Shown: positions 42,995 to 53,213 of the stretch, in pieces
How positions within the stretch are numbered: the first letter of the stretch is position 1
How the letters are laid out: the number at the start of each line of letters is the position of its first letter
Source of the DNA: Burkholderia anthina
GTDB taxonomy: Bacteria; Pseudomonadota; Gammaproteobacteria; Burkholderiales; Burkholderiaceae
Direction of reading: 5' to 3'
Assembly (NCBI RefSeq): GCF_902498995.1
Contig: NZ_CABVLY010000021.1
Span: 86,267 to 150,266, forward strand
Length of the DNA stretch: 64,000 bases
The notes under the pieces: generated by a model
The model's input: only the letters and a program-made list of their open reading frames with translations
Told to the model about the DNA's origin: nothing
Database searches by the model: none
Translations under genes and position numbers: made by a program

Positions 42995-44227
42995 GTGAGC
43001 CGCCGTCGTGTTGTCGTTACAGGCCTGGGGCTGATTTCGCCTGTTGGCAATAATGTTGCCGACGGCTGGGCCAATCTCGTCGCCGGCAAGCCCGGCATCG
43101 CCACCGTCACGAAGTTCGATCCGTCGAACCTCGCCGTGCATTTCGCGGGCGAGGTGAAGGGTTTCAGCGCCGAGGAGTACATCCCGGCGAAGGAAGCCCG
43201 CAACATGGATACGTTCATCCATTACGGCATCGCAGCCGGCGTCCAGGCAATCCGGGACAGCGGGCTGGAAGTGACCGAAGCCAATGCGGAACGCATCGGT
43301 GTGCTGGTCGGCTCCGGCATCGGCGGCTTGCCGATGATCGAAGACACGCACCAGACCTACATCGATCGCGGTGCGCGCCGGATTTCGCCGTTCTTCGTGC
43401 CAGGCTCGATCATCAATATGATCTCGGGCCACCTGAGCATCATGTTTGGCCTGAAAGGCCCGAACCTCGGGACTGTAACGGCCTGCACGACCGGCCTGCA
43501 CAGCATCGGTCTCGCTGCACGGCTGATTCAGGCCGGCGACGCCGACGTGATGGTCGCGGGCGGTGCCGAATCGACGGTGTCGCCGCTCGGCATCGGCGGG
43601 TTCGCGGCAGCGCGTGCGTTGTCGACCCGCAATGACGATCCGGCGACGGCATCGCGTCCGTGGGACAAGGATCGCGATGGCTTCGTGCTGGGCGAAGGCT
43701 CGGGCGTGATGGTGCTGGAAGAGTACGAAGCGGCGAAGGCGCGCGGCGCGAAGATCTATGCGGAAGTCTCGGGCTTCGGCATGACGGGCGATGCGTACCA
43801 CATGACCGCGCCGAACATGGACGGCCCGCGCCGCTGCATGGTTGCGGCGCTGCGTGACGCCGGCGTGAACGCGGACGAGGTCCAGTACCTGAACGCGCAC
43901 GGCACGTCGACGCCGCTCGGCGACAAGAACGAGTCCGACGCGGTGAAGGCGGCCTTCGGCGAGCACGCGTACAAGCTCGTCGTGAACTCGACGAAGTCGA
44001 TGACGGGTCACCTGCTGGGTGGCGCGGGCGGCCTCGAGTCGGTGTTCACGGTGCTGGCGCTGCACAACAACGTGTCGCCGCCGACCATCAACATCTTCAA
44101 CCAGGACCCCGAGTGCGATCTCGATTACTGCGCGAACACCGCGCGTGACATGAAGATCGACGTGGCCGTGAAGAACAACTTCGGCTTCGGCGGTACCAAC
44201 GGCACGCTGGTGTTCAAGCGCGTCTGA
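42995..44227 (+). CDS. fabF: Beta-ketoacyl-ACP synthase II
   Basis: A 410-residue KAS II elongating acyl-ACP. RRRVVVTGLGLISPVGN is the N terminus, the nucleophile Cys lies in TVTACTTGLHSIG, and the two His in LNAHGTSTPLGD and SMTGHLLGGAGG. FGFGGTNGTLVF closes the protein. The start is GTG at 42995 after AGAGG; an upstream ATG at 42962 lies within the terminator-flanking T tract and is unlikely. Confidence 0.97.
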   Translation: MSRRRVVVTGLGLISPVGNNVADGWANLVAGKPGIATVTKFDPSNLAVHFAGEVKGFSAEEYIPAKEARNMDTFIHYGIAAGVQAIRDSGLEVTEANAERIGVLVGSGIGGLPMIEDTHQTYIDRGARRISPFFVPGSIINMISGHLSIMFGLKGPNLGTVTACTTGLHSIGLAARLIQAGDADVMVAGGAESTVSPLGIGGFAAARALSTRNDDPATASRPWDKDRDGFVLGEGSGVMVLEEYEAAKARGAKIYAEVSGFGMTGDAYHMTAPNMDGPRRCMVAALRDAGVNADEVQYLNAHGTSTPLGDKNESDAVKAAFGEHAYKLVVNSTKSMTGHLLGGAGGLESVFTVLALHNNVSPPTINIFNQDPECDLDYCANTARDMKIDVAVKNNFGFGGTNGTLVFKRV

Positions 44228-44238
44228 AGCAGAATCGC

Positions 44239-44703
44239 TTGACGAGTCCATTCGATGCGCCGGCCGGGCGTCCGCAGCGTTTTGCGCTGCGGGCCTCGGC
44301 CGTGTCGTATGTCGTGCTGGCCGCGTTCGTCGCGGCGGCCGCCGCGTCCGCGTACCTGTTCTGGGCGCCGCGGGCGGGCGCTGCCGCAGGCGCATGCGTG
44401 TCCGCGGCGACGGCCGCGCTGCTTGCCGTGTGTGCTGCGCGGGCCTGCGCCCGTCGGCTGCCGGCCGAGCTGCGGATCGATGCATTCGGGGAGATTGCGG
44501 CCTTTGGCCGCAGTGGGCGGCTACTGGCGCGCGGTCGCGTGACGGGTCATGCACACTGGAGCAGCCTGCTGCTCGTGCTGTCGGTCGGGCAGGGGGCCCG
44601 GCGTGCACGGCCGTTGCTGATTCCTGCCGATGCGCTCGACGCCGCGTCGTTCAGCGCGTTGTCCGTGCTGGCGCGAACCGCGGGCACGGCGGGGCGGGCA
44701 TGA
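44239..44703 (+). CDS. YgfX-like small membrane protein
   Basis: A 154-residue protein with two adjacent membrane helices (about 22-43 and 48-66) followed by a soluble domain ending LLIPADALDAASFSALSVLA, which resembles the YgfX (CptA) C terminus. The start appears to be TTG at 44239, with weak GAAGCAG upstream. YgfX-like genes are common near rpoE in beta-proteobacteria (recollection). Role is unclear. Confidence 0.65.
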   Translation: MTSPFDAPAGRPQRFALRASAVSYVVLAAFVAAAAASAYLFWAPRAGAAAGACVSAATAALLAVCAARACARRLPAELRIDAFGEIAAFGRSGRLLARGRVTGHAHWSSLLLVLSVGQGARRARPLLIPADALDAASFSALSVLARTAGTAGRA

Positions 44704-44742
44704 CGGCGGCGCAGTTACCGACCGTAACCAGCGCCCGACGCC

Positions 44743-44772
44743 GGAACGCTACAATAACGCTCCGCGTTGCAT
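44743..44772 (+). promoter_or_regulatory. Possible sigmaE-type autoregulatory promoter of rpoE
   Basis: GGAACGCTACAATAACG begins at 44743 and resembles the GGAACTTTACAAAAACG sequence I recall from the autoregulated E. coli rpoE promoter. A clear -10 for sigmaE is not evident. TACAAT at 44750 could also be a sigma70 -10. About 50 bases before the start. Confidence 0.3.
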
Positions 44773-44794
44773 CCCTAGTTAATGGATTTGTCAG

Positions 44795-45394
44795 GTGAGT
44801 GAAAAAGAAATCGATCAGGCTCTGGTCGAGCGCGTACAGAAAGGCGACAAGGCGGCGTTCGAACTCCTGGTCTCCAAATACCACCGCAAGATCATCCGGC
44901 TGATCTCGCGCCTCGTGCGGGATCCCGCCGAGGTCGAGGATGTGGCCCAGGACGCGTTCATCAAGGCGTATCGTGCGCTGCCGCAATTTCGCGGCGAGTC
45001 GGCGTTTTACACGTGGTTGTACCGGATTGCCGTCAATACGGCGAAGAACTACCTTGCGACGCAAGGCCGTCGGGCGCCGACGTCGACCGAGGCCGATGCA
45101 GAGGAAGCGGAAACTTTCTCCGACGCAGACCAACTAAGGGATATCAACACGCCTGAGTCGATGTTGATGAGCAAGCAGATTGCGGAGACGGTCAACGCTG
45201 CAATGGCCCTCCTGCCCGAAGAACTGCGCCAGGCGATTACGCTGCGCGAGATCGAGGGCCTGAGCTACGAAGAGATCGCGGAAATGATGGGCTGTCCGAT
45301 CGGGACGGTCCGGTCGCGCATCTTCCGGGCACGCGAGGCAATCGCTGCGAAATTGCGTCCGCTGCTCGATACGCCCGAAGGCAAGCGCTGGTAA
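44795..45394 (+). CDS. rpoE: ECF sigma factor RpoE (AlgU)
   Basis: A 199-residue group 4 sigma factor. Region 2 is FELLVSKYHRKIIRLISRLV with DVAQDAFIKAYRALPQFRGE; region 4 is LREIEGLSYEEIAEMMGCPI followed by GTVRSRIFRAREAI. It directs the envelope-stress regulon. GTG start. It is followed by its anti-sigma genes rseA and rseB and protease mucD. Confidence 0.97.
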   Translation: MSEKEIDQALVERVQKGDKAAFELLVSKYHRKIIRLISRLVRDPAEVEDVAQDAFIKAYRALPQFRGESAFYTWLYRIAVNTAKNYLATQGRRAPTSTEADAEEAETFSDADQLRDINTPESMLMSKQIAETVNAAMALLPEELRQAITLREIEGLSYEEIAEMMGCPIGTVRSRIFRAREAIAAKLRPLLDTPEGKRW

Positions 45395-45482
45395 GCGCGA
45401 TGGGCGCATCGACGCGGGTCGGGGTCTAGTTACGGATAGAGTCGTGGCATCACGACGGGGTGTGTGCAAGATGGGGAGCATC

Positions 45483-46100
45483 ATGGGGTCGGTCAATACG
45501 CAGTCGCAGGCTTGCTCGCGCGGCGAGCGCCTTTCCGCTCTGGTCGACGGAGAACTGTTCGACGGCCCGGATCACGGGCAGTTTCTGGCTGGGCTCGACC
45601 GCGCGGACCGCGCAGCGTGGGCCCATTACCACCTGATCGGCGATGCGCTGCGCTCGGACGAGCTCGCGCTGCCGCCCGCGCTGAGCGTCGCGTTCACCGC
45701 GCGCATGTCGGCCGCGCTCGAAAGCGAGCCGCACCTGCTCGCGCCGGCCGCCGCGCCGGTCGCCCGCAAGCTGCTGTCGCTGCGCCGGCGCGTCGTGCCC
45801 GCGTTCGCGGTGGCGGCCGCTGCAGCCACGCTGACGTGGATCGTCGTCCCGCAGATGCAGACGGCCGGTACGCCGGGCGCCGTCCAGGTCGCATCGGCAG
45901 GCGCGCCGCAGCGCGGCGACCTGCAGCGCGTGACGGTCGCGCAGGCATCGGTCCAGCCGGGCTTGCAGGACGTCAACATCATCCGCGACGCCACGCTCGA
46001 CCAATACCTCGAAGCGCACCAGCAATTCGCGCAGCAGCCCGTCGTCACGGGCTCGATGCCGCTGATCCGCGCTGCCGTGACCACCACGCCAGGCCAATAA
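45483..46100 (+). CDS. rseA: Anti-sigmaE factor RseA (MucA)
   Basis: A 205-residue anti-sigma factor. Residues 8-75 form the cytoplasmic RpoE-binding domain (CSRGERLSALVDGELFDGPD, WAHYHLIGDALRSDEL). One membrane helix lies near 108-128, followed by a periplasmic domain. Regulated proteolysis of this protein releases RpoE. Starts at 45471 or 45483 are both possible; MGSVNTQSQ is preferred. Confidence 0.9.
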   Translation: MGSVNTQSQACSRGERLSALVDGELFDGPDHGQFLAGLDRADRAAWAHYHLIGDALRSDELALPPALSVAFTARMSAALESEPHLLAPAAAPVARKLLSLRRRVVPAFAVAAAAATLTWIVVPQMQTAGTPGAVQVASAGAPQRGDLQRVTVAQASVQPGLQDVNIIRDATLDQYLEAHQQFAQQPVVTGSMPLIRAAVTTTPGQ

Positions 46101-46105
46101 ACCCG

Positions 46106-47158
46106 ATGCGGACATTGCAGTTGAATCAAGCCATCTCCGGATGGAAGCGGCTGCCGGCCCTCCTGCTTTGCGCAGCCGCCCTGTTGTCCGTTCAATCCCT
46201 TCCTGCCAGCGCCCAGCAACCGGACGATCCCGTCGCGACCCGCAAGGGTGCGGCGGACTGGCTCGACCGCATCCAGCAGGCGGCGCAGCAGCAGAACTAC
46301 GAGGGGACGTTCGTCTACCAGCGCGGCGGATATGTGCAGTCGTCGCGCATCGCGCACGTTTCGTCCCGCGACGGCGAGTTCGAGCGTATCGAGACGCTCG
46401 ACGGCAAGCCGCGCAAGGTCCTGCGGCATAACGACGAACTCTACACGTTCGTGCCGGAGCGCAAGCTGTGCGTGGTCGAGCGCCGCCAGACGCGCGACTC
46501 GTTCCCCGCGCTGCTCGGCGCGAGCGGCGAGCACGTGATGTCCGTCTACGACGCGAAACCGCTCGGCAAGGACCGCGTGGCAGGAATCGACGCGCAGGTC
46601 GTCGAACTCGTGCCGAAGGACGCGTACCGCTTCACGTACAAGCTGTGGGCCGATGCCCGCACCGGGCTGTTGCTGCGTTCGCAGACGCTCGACGCGAGCG
46701 ATCACGTGCTCGAGCAGATCGCGTTCTCGCAAGTGCAGACGGGCGGCACGGCCGGCGACAAGTCGGCGATTGCCGCCGGAATCCGCAACCTGGGCGGCTG
46801 GACGGTCGTCCGTCCGCCGGTCGCGACGGTCGACATGGAGGCACAGGGCTGGCAGATCGCACCGAACGTCGCCGGCTTCCAGAAAATCCGTGAAGTGCGT
46901 CGGCCGATGGCCGCGCGCGATGCCGGCGATCCGCCGATTTCGGTGGATCAGGCCGTTTTCACCGACGGACTCGCAACGATCTCCGTCTTCATCGAGCCGG
47001 CCGAGAAGAATACGCGCAAGGAAGGCGCGGGAAGCACCGGTGCGACGCACGTTCTCGTGAAGCGCCGCGGCGACTACTGGATCACCGTGCTCGGCGAAGT
47101 GCCGCCGGCTACGTTGCAGCAGTTCGCGTCTGCCATAGAATACAAGGCTTCCAAGTAA
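46106..47158 (+). CDS. rseB: Periplasmic sigmaE regulator RseB (MucB)
   Basis: A 350-residue secreted protein with signal peptide (cleavage near ASAQ). The MucB/RseB N-terminal LolA-like domain includes WLDRIQQAAQQQNYEGTFVY; the C-terminal domain ends near ITVLGEVPPATLQQFASAIE. RseB binds RseA and shields it from DegS. It starts 5 bases after rseA. Confidence 0.95.
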   Translation: MRTLQLNQAISGWKRLPALLLCAAALLSVQSLPASAQQPDDPVATRKGAADWLDRIQQAAQQQNYEGTFVYQRGGYVQSSRIAHVSSRDGEFERIETLDGKPRKVLRHNDELYTFVPERKLCVVERRQTRDSFPALLGASGEHVMSVYDAKPLGKDRVAGIDAQVVELVPKDAYRFTYKLWADARTGLLLRSQTLDASDHVLEQIAFSQVQTGGTAGDKSAIAAGIRNLGGWTVVRPPVATVDMEAQGWQIAPNVAGFQKIREVRRPMAARDAGDPPISVDQAVFTDGLATISVFIEPAEKNTRKEGAGSTGATHVLVKRRGDYWITVLGEVPPATLQQFASAIEYKASK

Positions 47159-47174
47159 CGCTTCGGCTTCCGAC

Positions 47175-48692
47175 ATGACGAAACTCACGCTGCGCAACTG
47201 GCTCGCGGCGGCGGCGCTGTGCGCCTGCCTGCCGCTCGTCCCGCATCCCGCGGTTGCGGCTACGGCTCCCGCCGCCAGCCTCCCGGACTTCGCCGACCTG
47301 GTCGAAAAGGTCGGGCCGGCCGTCGTGAACATCCGGACCACCGCGAACGTGCCGATAGCAGGCCCGCGCGGCGCGCTTCCGCCTGGCTTCGACAACGGCG
47401 ACATGTCGGAATTCTTCCGGCGCTTCTTCGGCATTCCGTTGCCGCAGGCGCCCGGTAACGGCAGCGGTAACGGCAGCGGTAATGGCAGCGGCAACCCGAA
47501 AGATGCGCCCGCGCCCGACAATCCGCCCGATGCCGAGCAGAACCGCGGCGTCGGCTCCGGTTTCATCGTGTCGGCAGACGGCTACGTGATGACCAATGCG
47601 CACGTCGTCGACGATGCGGACACGATCTACGTGACGCTGACCGACAAGCGCGAATTCAAGGCGAAGCTGATCGGCGTCGACGACCGCACGGACATCGCCG
47701 TCGTGAAGATCCAGGCGTCGAACCTGCCGATCGTCGCGATCGGCGATTCGAACAAGGTGCGCGTCGGCGAGTGGGTCGTCGCGATCGGTTCGCCGTTCGG
47801 CCTCGACAACACCGTGACGGCCGGCATCGTCAGCTCGAAGAGCCGCAACACCGGCGACTACCTGCCGTTCATCCAGACCGACGTCGCCGTGAACCCCGGC
47901 AACTCGGGCGGCCCGCTGATCAACATGCAGGGCGAAGTGATCGGCATCAACTCGCAGATCTACAGCCGTACCGGCGGTTTCATGGGCATTTCGTTCGCGA
48001 TCCCGATCGATGAGGCGATGCGCGTGGCCGACCAGTTGAAGGCGACGGGCAAGGTCACGCGCGGCCGGATCGCGGTGGCGATCGGCGAGGTGACGAAGGA
48101 CGTGGCCGATTCGATCGGGCTGCCGAAAGCCGAAGGCGCGCTCGTCAGCAGCGTCGAGCCGGGCGGTCCGGCCGACAAGGCGGGCATCCAGCCGGGCGAC
48201 ATCATCCTGAAGTTCAACGGCCGGCCGGTCGATACGGCGTCGGATCTGCCGCGCATGGTCGGCGACACGAAGCCGGGCACCAAGGCGACCGTCAGCGTGT
48301 GGCGCAAGGGGCAGGCGCGCGATCTGCCGATCACGATCGCGGAGACGCCGGCGGAGACGACGGCGAAGGCCGAGCAGCGCAAGAACACGCCGCAGAAGCC
48401 GCGCCAGGCCAACTCGCTCGGCTTGACGGTCAGCGACATTTCGGCGGATCAGATGAAGTCGCTGAAGCTGAAGGGCGGCGTGCAGATCGACGGCGTCGAC
48501 GGCCCGGCAGCCCGTGCCGGCCTGCAACGCGGCGACATCGTGCTGCGTGTCGGCGACACCGACATCATCAGTGCGAAGCAGTTCGCCGAAGTGACCGCGC
48601 AGCTCGATTCGCAGAAGGCGGTCGCGGTGCTCGTGCGACGCGGCGACAACACGCAGTTCGTGCCGGTGCGGCCGCGTCCGACGCAGAAGTAA
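47175..48692 (+). CDS. mucD: DegP/MucD-type periplasmic serine protease
   Basis: A 505-residue HtrA protease. Signal peptide 1-29. The catalytic triad is His143 (MTNAHVV), Asp173 (DRTDIAVV) and Ser244 (VNPGNSGGPLIN). Two PDZ domains follow (about 290-375 and 405-500). A Gly/Asn/Ser repeat linker lies at 94-107. It degrades misfolded envelope proteins and damps RpoE signalling. Confidence 0.96.
   Translation: MTKLTLRNWLAAAALCACLPLVPHPAVAATAPAASLPDFADLVEKVGPAVVNIRTTANVPIAGPRGALPPGFDNGDMSEFFRRFFGIPLPQAPGNGSGNGSGNGSGNPKDAPAPDNPPDAEQNRGVGSGFIVSADGYVMTNAHVVDDADTIYVTLTDKREFKAKLIGVDDRTDIAVVKIQASNLPIVAIGDSNKVRVGEWVVAIGSPFGLDNTVTAGIVSSKSRNTGDYLPFIQTDVAVNPGNSGGPLINMQGEVIGINSQIYSRTGGFMGISFAIPIDEAMRVADQLKATGKVTRGRIAVAIGEVTKDVADSIGLPKAEGALVSSVEPGGPADKAGIQPGDIILKFNGRPVDTASDLPRMVGDTKPGTKATVSVWRKGQARDLPITIAETPAETTAKAEQRKNTPQKPRQANSLGLTVSDISADQMKSLKLKGGVQIDGVDGPAARAGLQRGDIVLRVGDTDIISAKQFAEVTAQLDSQKAVAVLVRRGDNTQFVPVRPRPTQK
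47454..47495 (+). repeat. Twelve-base tandem repeat in mucD
   Basis: Three copies of GGTAACGGCAGC (third with one change) plus a partial, coding GNGS repeats. Unit length is a multiple of three, so copy-number change alters linker length without frameshift. Confidence 0.85.
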
Positions 48693-48699
48693 CGCGCCG

Positions 48700-48936
48700 A
48701 TGTTCACGCTCTACGGCCGCGGCTGGTGCCACCTGTGCGACGACATGCGCGACGCGCTGGCGCCGGTCGCGGCCGAATTCGGTGTCGCGGTCGACTATGT
48801 CGACATCGACGCCGATCCGGCACTCGTTGCCCGCTACGACGAGGACGTGCCCGTGCTGCTGCTCGACGGCGCGGAGGTGTGCCGGCATCGCTTCGACGAG
48901 GGGAGGGTGCGCGACGCGCTCGCGGCCCGGCGCTGA
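48700..48936 (+). CDS. Glutaredoxin-family thioredoxin-fold protein
   Basis: A 78-residue protein of the DUF836/glutaredoxin-like type. FTLYGRGWCHLCDDM carries a CxxC (Cys-His-Leu-Cys), and the cis-Pro loop is in EDVPVLLLDG. It begins 7 bases after mucD, so envelope protein quality control and disulfide chemistry may be linked. Substrate unknown. Confidence 0.9.
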   Translation: MFTLYGRGWCHLCDDMRDALAPVAAEFGVAVDYVDIDADPALVARYDEDVPVLLLDGAEVCRHRFDEGRVRDALAARR

Positions 48937-49078
48937 AGCTGACTCGATCGCCCGGTGCGGCACCGCTTCGCGCGGCACGTTTTCGCTTTGGGGGCGGCAG
49001 CATCGGCCTCTCACCGGGAAGCCGTTACCGGGCGCGCGTCGCCCGGCGTTCCGAATTACCGCCCGGCAAAGGCCTTTT

Positions 49079-49100
49079 CGGCTAAAATAAGCCGTTTTTT
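49079..49100 (+). terminator. Possible weak terminator before lepA
   Basis: CGGCT (49079-49083) pairs with AGCCG (49090-49094), followed directly by six T. The five-pair stem is short; TAAAAT in the loop could instead be a lepA -10 box. It separates the rpoE-mucD group from lepA. Confidence 0.45.
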
Positions 49101-49163
49101 CACCGACTTACAAGGCGTGCTCCGCGGTCGTCGAGCGCGCCTTTTTCGCTTGATCGGCACTGA

Positions 49164-50957
<1,794 letters not shown>

Positions 50958-50973
50958 CAGGACTGATCCTTTT

Positions 50974-51867
50974 ATGAATTTTGCGCTGATTCTTTTTGTG
51001 CTCGTCGTGGTGACGGGCGTAGCGTGGGTGCTGGACAAACTGGTGTTCCTGCCGCGGCGACGCAAGGCGGCCGACGTGGCGATCGAGGAATTCGATCGCC
51101 AGCAGTCGCGCATCGACAAGCGTTTCGCGGATGAAAACGCGGTGCAGACGCGTTCGAAGCTGCGCGACGAGAAGCTGCGCCAGCCGTGGTGGCTCGAGTA
51201 CACGGCCAGCTTCTTCCCGGTGATCCTCGCGGTGTTCGTCGTGCGTTCGTTCGTCGTCGAGCCGTTCAAGATTCCGTCGGGCTCGATGGTGCCGACGCTG
51301 CTCGTCGGCGACTTCATCCTCGTGAACAAGTTCGAATACGGTCTGCGTCTGCCGATCACGAACACGAAGATCACGCAGGGCAGCCCGCTGTCGCGCGGCG
51401 ACGTCGTCGTGTTCCGTTATCCGAAGGACGAGTCGGTCGACTACATCAAGCGCGTGATCGGCCTGCCGGGCGACACGGTTGCTTACCAGGACAAGCAACT
51501 GACGATCAACGGCCAGCCGGTGCCCGAAACGCCGCTGCCCGATTTCTTCGACGACGAGCGCCAGAATTACGCGAAGCAGTTCGAGGAAACGATCGGCACG
51601 AGGAAGAACGCGATCCTGAACAATCCCGCCGTGCCGCCGTTCGTGATGGGCGCCTACGATTATCCGTATCGCGACAACTGCACGTACAACAGCCGCGGCG
51701 TGATCTGCAAGGTGCCTCCGGGTCACTACTTCATGATGGGCGACAACCGCGACAACAGCGCGGACAGCCGCTACTGGGGTTTCGTGCCGGACAACAACAT
51801 CGTCGGTCGCGCGTTCTTCATCTGGATGAACTTCAGCGATCTGAAGCGCATCGGTTCCTTCAACTGA
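50974..51867 (+). CDS. lepB: Signal peptidase I
   Basis: A 297-residue membrane protease. An N-terminal helix (about 2-22) and a second near 78-95 anchor it. The catalytic Ser is in KIPSGSMVPTLLVGDFI and the Lys in YIKRVIGLPGD; GDNRDNSADSRYWGFVP is box E. It cleaves Sec and Tat signal peptides. It begins 16 bases after lepA. Confidence 0.97.
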   Translation: MNFALILFVLVVVTGVAWVLDKLVFLPRRRKAADVAIEEFDRQQSRIDKRFADENAVQTRSKLRDEKLRQPWWLEYTASFFPVILAVFVVRSFVVEPFKIPSGSMVPTLLVGDFILVNKFEYGLRLPITNTKITQGSPLSRGDVVVFRYPKDESVDYIKRVIGLPGDTVAYQDKQLTINGQPVPETPLPDFFDDERQNYAKQFEETIGTRKNAILNNPAVPPFVMGAYDYPYRDNCTYNSRGVICKVPPGHYFMMGDNRDNSADSRYWGFVPDNNIVGRAFFIWMNFSDLKRIGSFN

Positions 51868-51887
51868 TCGCGTTTCTCGACTCACAC

Positions 51888-51922
51888 GCAATACGCGATG
51901 CACGGGCCGCGTCGCGTATTGC
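51888..51922 (+). promoter_or_regulatory. Fourteen-pair hairpin upstream of rnc
   Basis: GCAATACGCGA (51888-51898) pairs perfectly with TCGCGTATTGC (51912-51922). Three more pairs (one T-G) extend it to 14, with a 7-base loop. No T run follows. It is a candidate RNase III cleavage site for autoregulation of rnc. Confidence 0.6.
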
Positions 51923-52010
51923 CGAACTACTTTAAGAACCGGCGGTAACACCGCCTCGTCACGCCTTTTCGCGTCCGGCCGCGCCGTTTCGGCCCGACCG
52001 GCGCCCGCGT

Positions 52011-52016
52011 TATACT
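52011..52016 (+). promoter_or_regulatory. Possible -10 box placing transcription start at the rnc ATG
   Basis: TATACT ends six bases before the rnc ATG, so initiation would be at or next to the A of the start codon. The -35 (TTCGGC) is poor. No Shine-Dalgarno precedes rnc, which would suit a leaderless mRNA. Confidence 0.35.
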
Positions 52017-52022
52017 CCTGCC

Positions 52023-53153
52023 ATGCCCCCATCCCAGTTGGAAAGCCGGCTGCGCTACGAATTTCGCAATGCGGAATTATTGCGCCAGGCTTTGACCCAT
52101 CGCAGTCACAGTGCCACGCACAACGAACGGCTCGAGTTTCTCGGCGATTCCGTTCTGAATTGCGCGGTGGCCGCCCTTTTGTTCCAGCGTTTCAGCAAGC
52201 TGGACGAAGGTGACTTGTCGCGCGTGCGCGCCAATCTCGTCAAGCAGCAGTCGCTGTATGAAATTGCTCAGGCCCTGAATATCTCGGAAGGGTTGCGGCT
52301 GGGCGAGGGCGAACTGCGCAGCGGCGGCTTCCGCCGCCCGTCGATCCTCGCGGACGCATTCGAAGCCATCATCGGGGCCGTATTCCTCGATGGCGGCTTC
52401 GAAGCCGCCCAGGGGGTCATCAAGCGCCTCTACGTGCCGATTCTCGACCACATCGATCCGCGTACGCTCGGCAAGGACGCGAAGACGCTGCTGCAAGAGT
52501 ATCTGCAGGGGCACAAGATCGCGCTGCCGACCTATACGGTCGTCGCTACGCATGGTGCGGCGCACAATCAGCAGTTCGAGGTCGAATGCACGGTGCCGAA
52601 GCTCGACGTGAAGGTGTCGGGTTCCGGCGCGAGCCGGCGTGCGGCCGAGCAGGCTGCCGCGAAGAAGGCGCTCGACGAGGTGATGGCGGCCGCGCCGATG
52701 CTGGCGTCGAAGCCGAAGCGTTCGAAGAACGCGCGTGGCTCCAAGCATGTCGAGCCCGAAATCGTGCCGGGCGTGAAGGGCGTGCAGGAAGCGCTCGACC
52801 TGCGTTCGCCGGAGCGCAAGGAACGCGCGGCCGCGCGCGATGCGAAGGCGGCGGCCGAGCCCGGCGCGGAATCGGCCCAGGCGCCGATGGCGGCGATTCG
52901 CGCATCCCACGTGGAAGCGGCTTCGGACAAGGCCGAACGGTCGGCGAAGCCGGCGGCTGACAAACCTGCCGACAAGCCGTCGGACAAGGCGGCCGATCCG
53001 GCGTCGCCGTCCGCTGAAAAGCCGGCCGGTTCCGACCCAGCTTCGCGTCCGACGTTGCGCGCCCGCGATTCCGCGTCGCCCGACACCGATACGCCGCCGG
53101 GCGGCGCAAGTCTTGCTGCCGCGCAGGCGCGCGTGGCCGATGCCGACCACTGA
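52023..53153 (+). CDS. rnc: Ribonuclease III with long C-terminal extension
   Basis: A 376-residue RNase III. The catalytic domain has the signature ERLEFLGDSVL (Glu38, Asp42) and LADAFEAIIGA (Asp111, Glu114). The dsRBD spans about 153-222. Residues 226-376 are an additional low-complexity tail rich in Ala, Lys, Pro, Asp and Ser; E. coli RNase III ends at 226. No Shine-Dalgarno is visible. rnc-era-recO-pdxJ-acpS order is conserved. Confidence 0.95.
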   Translation: MPPSQLESRLRYEFRNAELLRQALTHRSHSATHNERLEFLGDSVLNCAVAALLFQRFSKLDEGDLSRVRANLVKQQSLYEIAQALNISEGLRLGEGELRSGGFRRPSILADAFEAIIGAVFLDGGFEAAQGVIKRLYVPILDHIDPRTLGKDAKTLLQEYLQGHKIALPTYTVVATHGAAHNQQFEVECTVPKLDVKVSGSGASRRAAEQAAAKKALDEVMAAAPMLASKPKRSKNARGSKHVEPEIVPGVKGVQEALDLRSPERKERAAARDAKAAAEPGAESAQAPMAAIRASHVEAASDKAERSAKPAADKPADKPSDKAADPASPSAEKPAGSDPASRPTLRARDSASPDTDTPPGGASLAAAQARVADADH

Positions 53154-53213
53154 ATTGCCCATCGATCGTGCCGCGCGCCGCGCGGCCGGTTCCGAACCTG
53201 TCTCCCAAACGAT

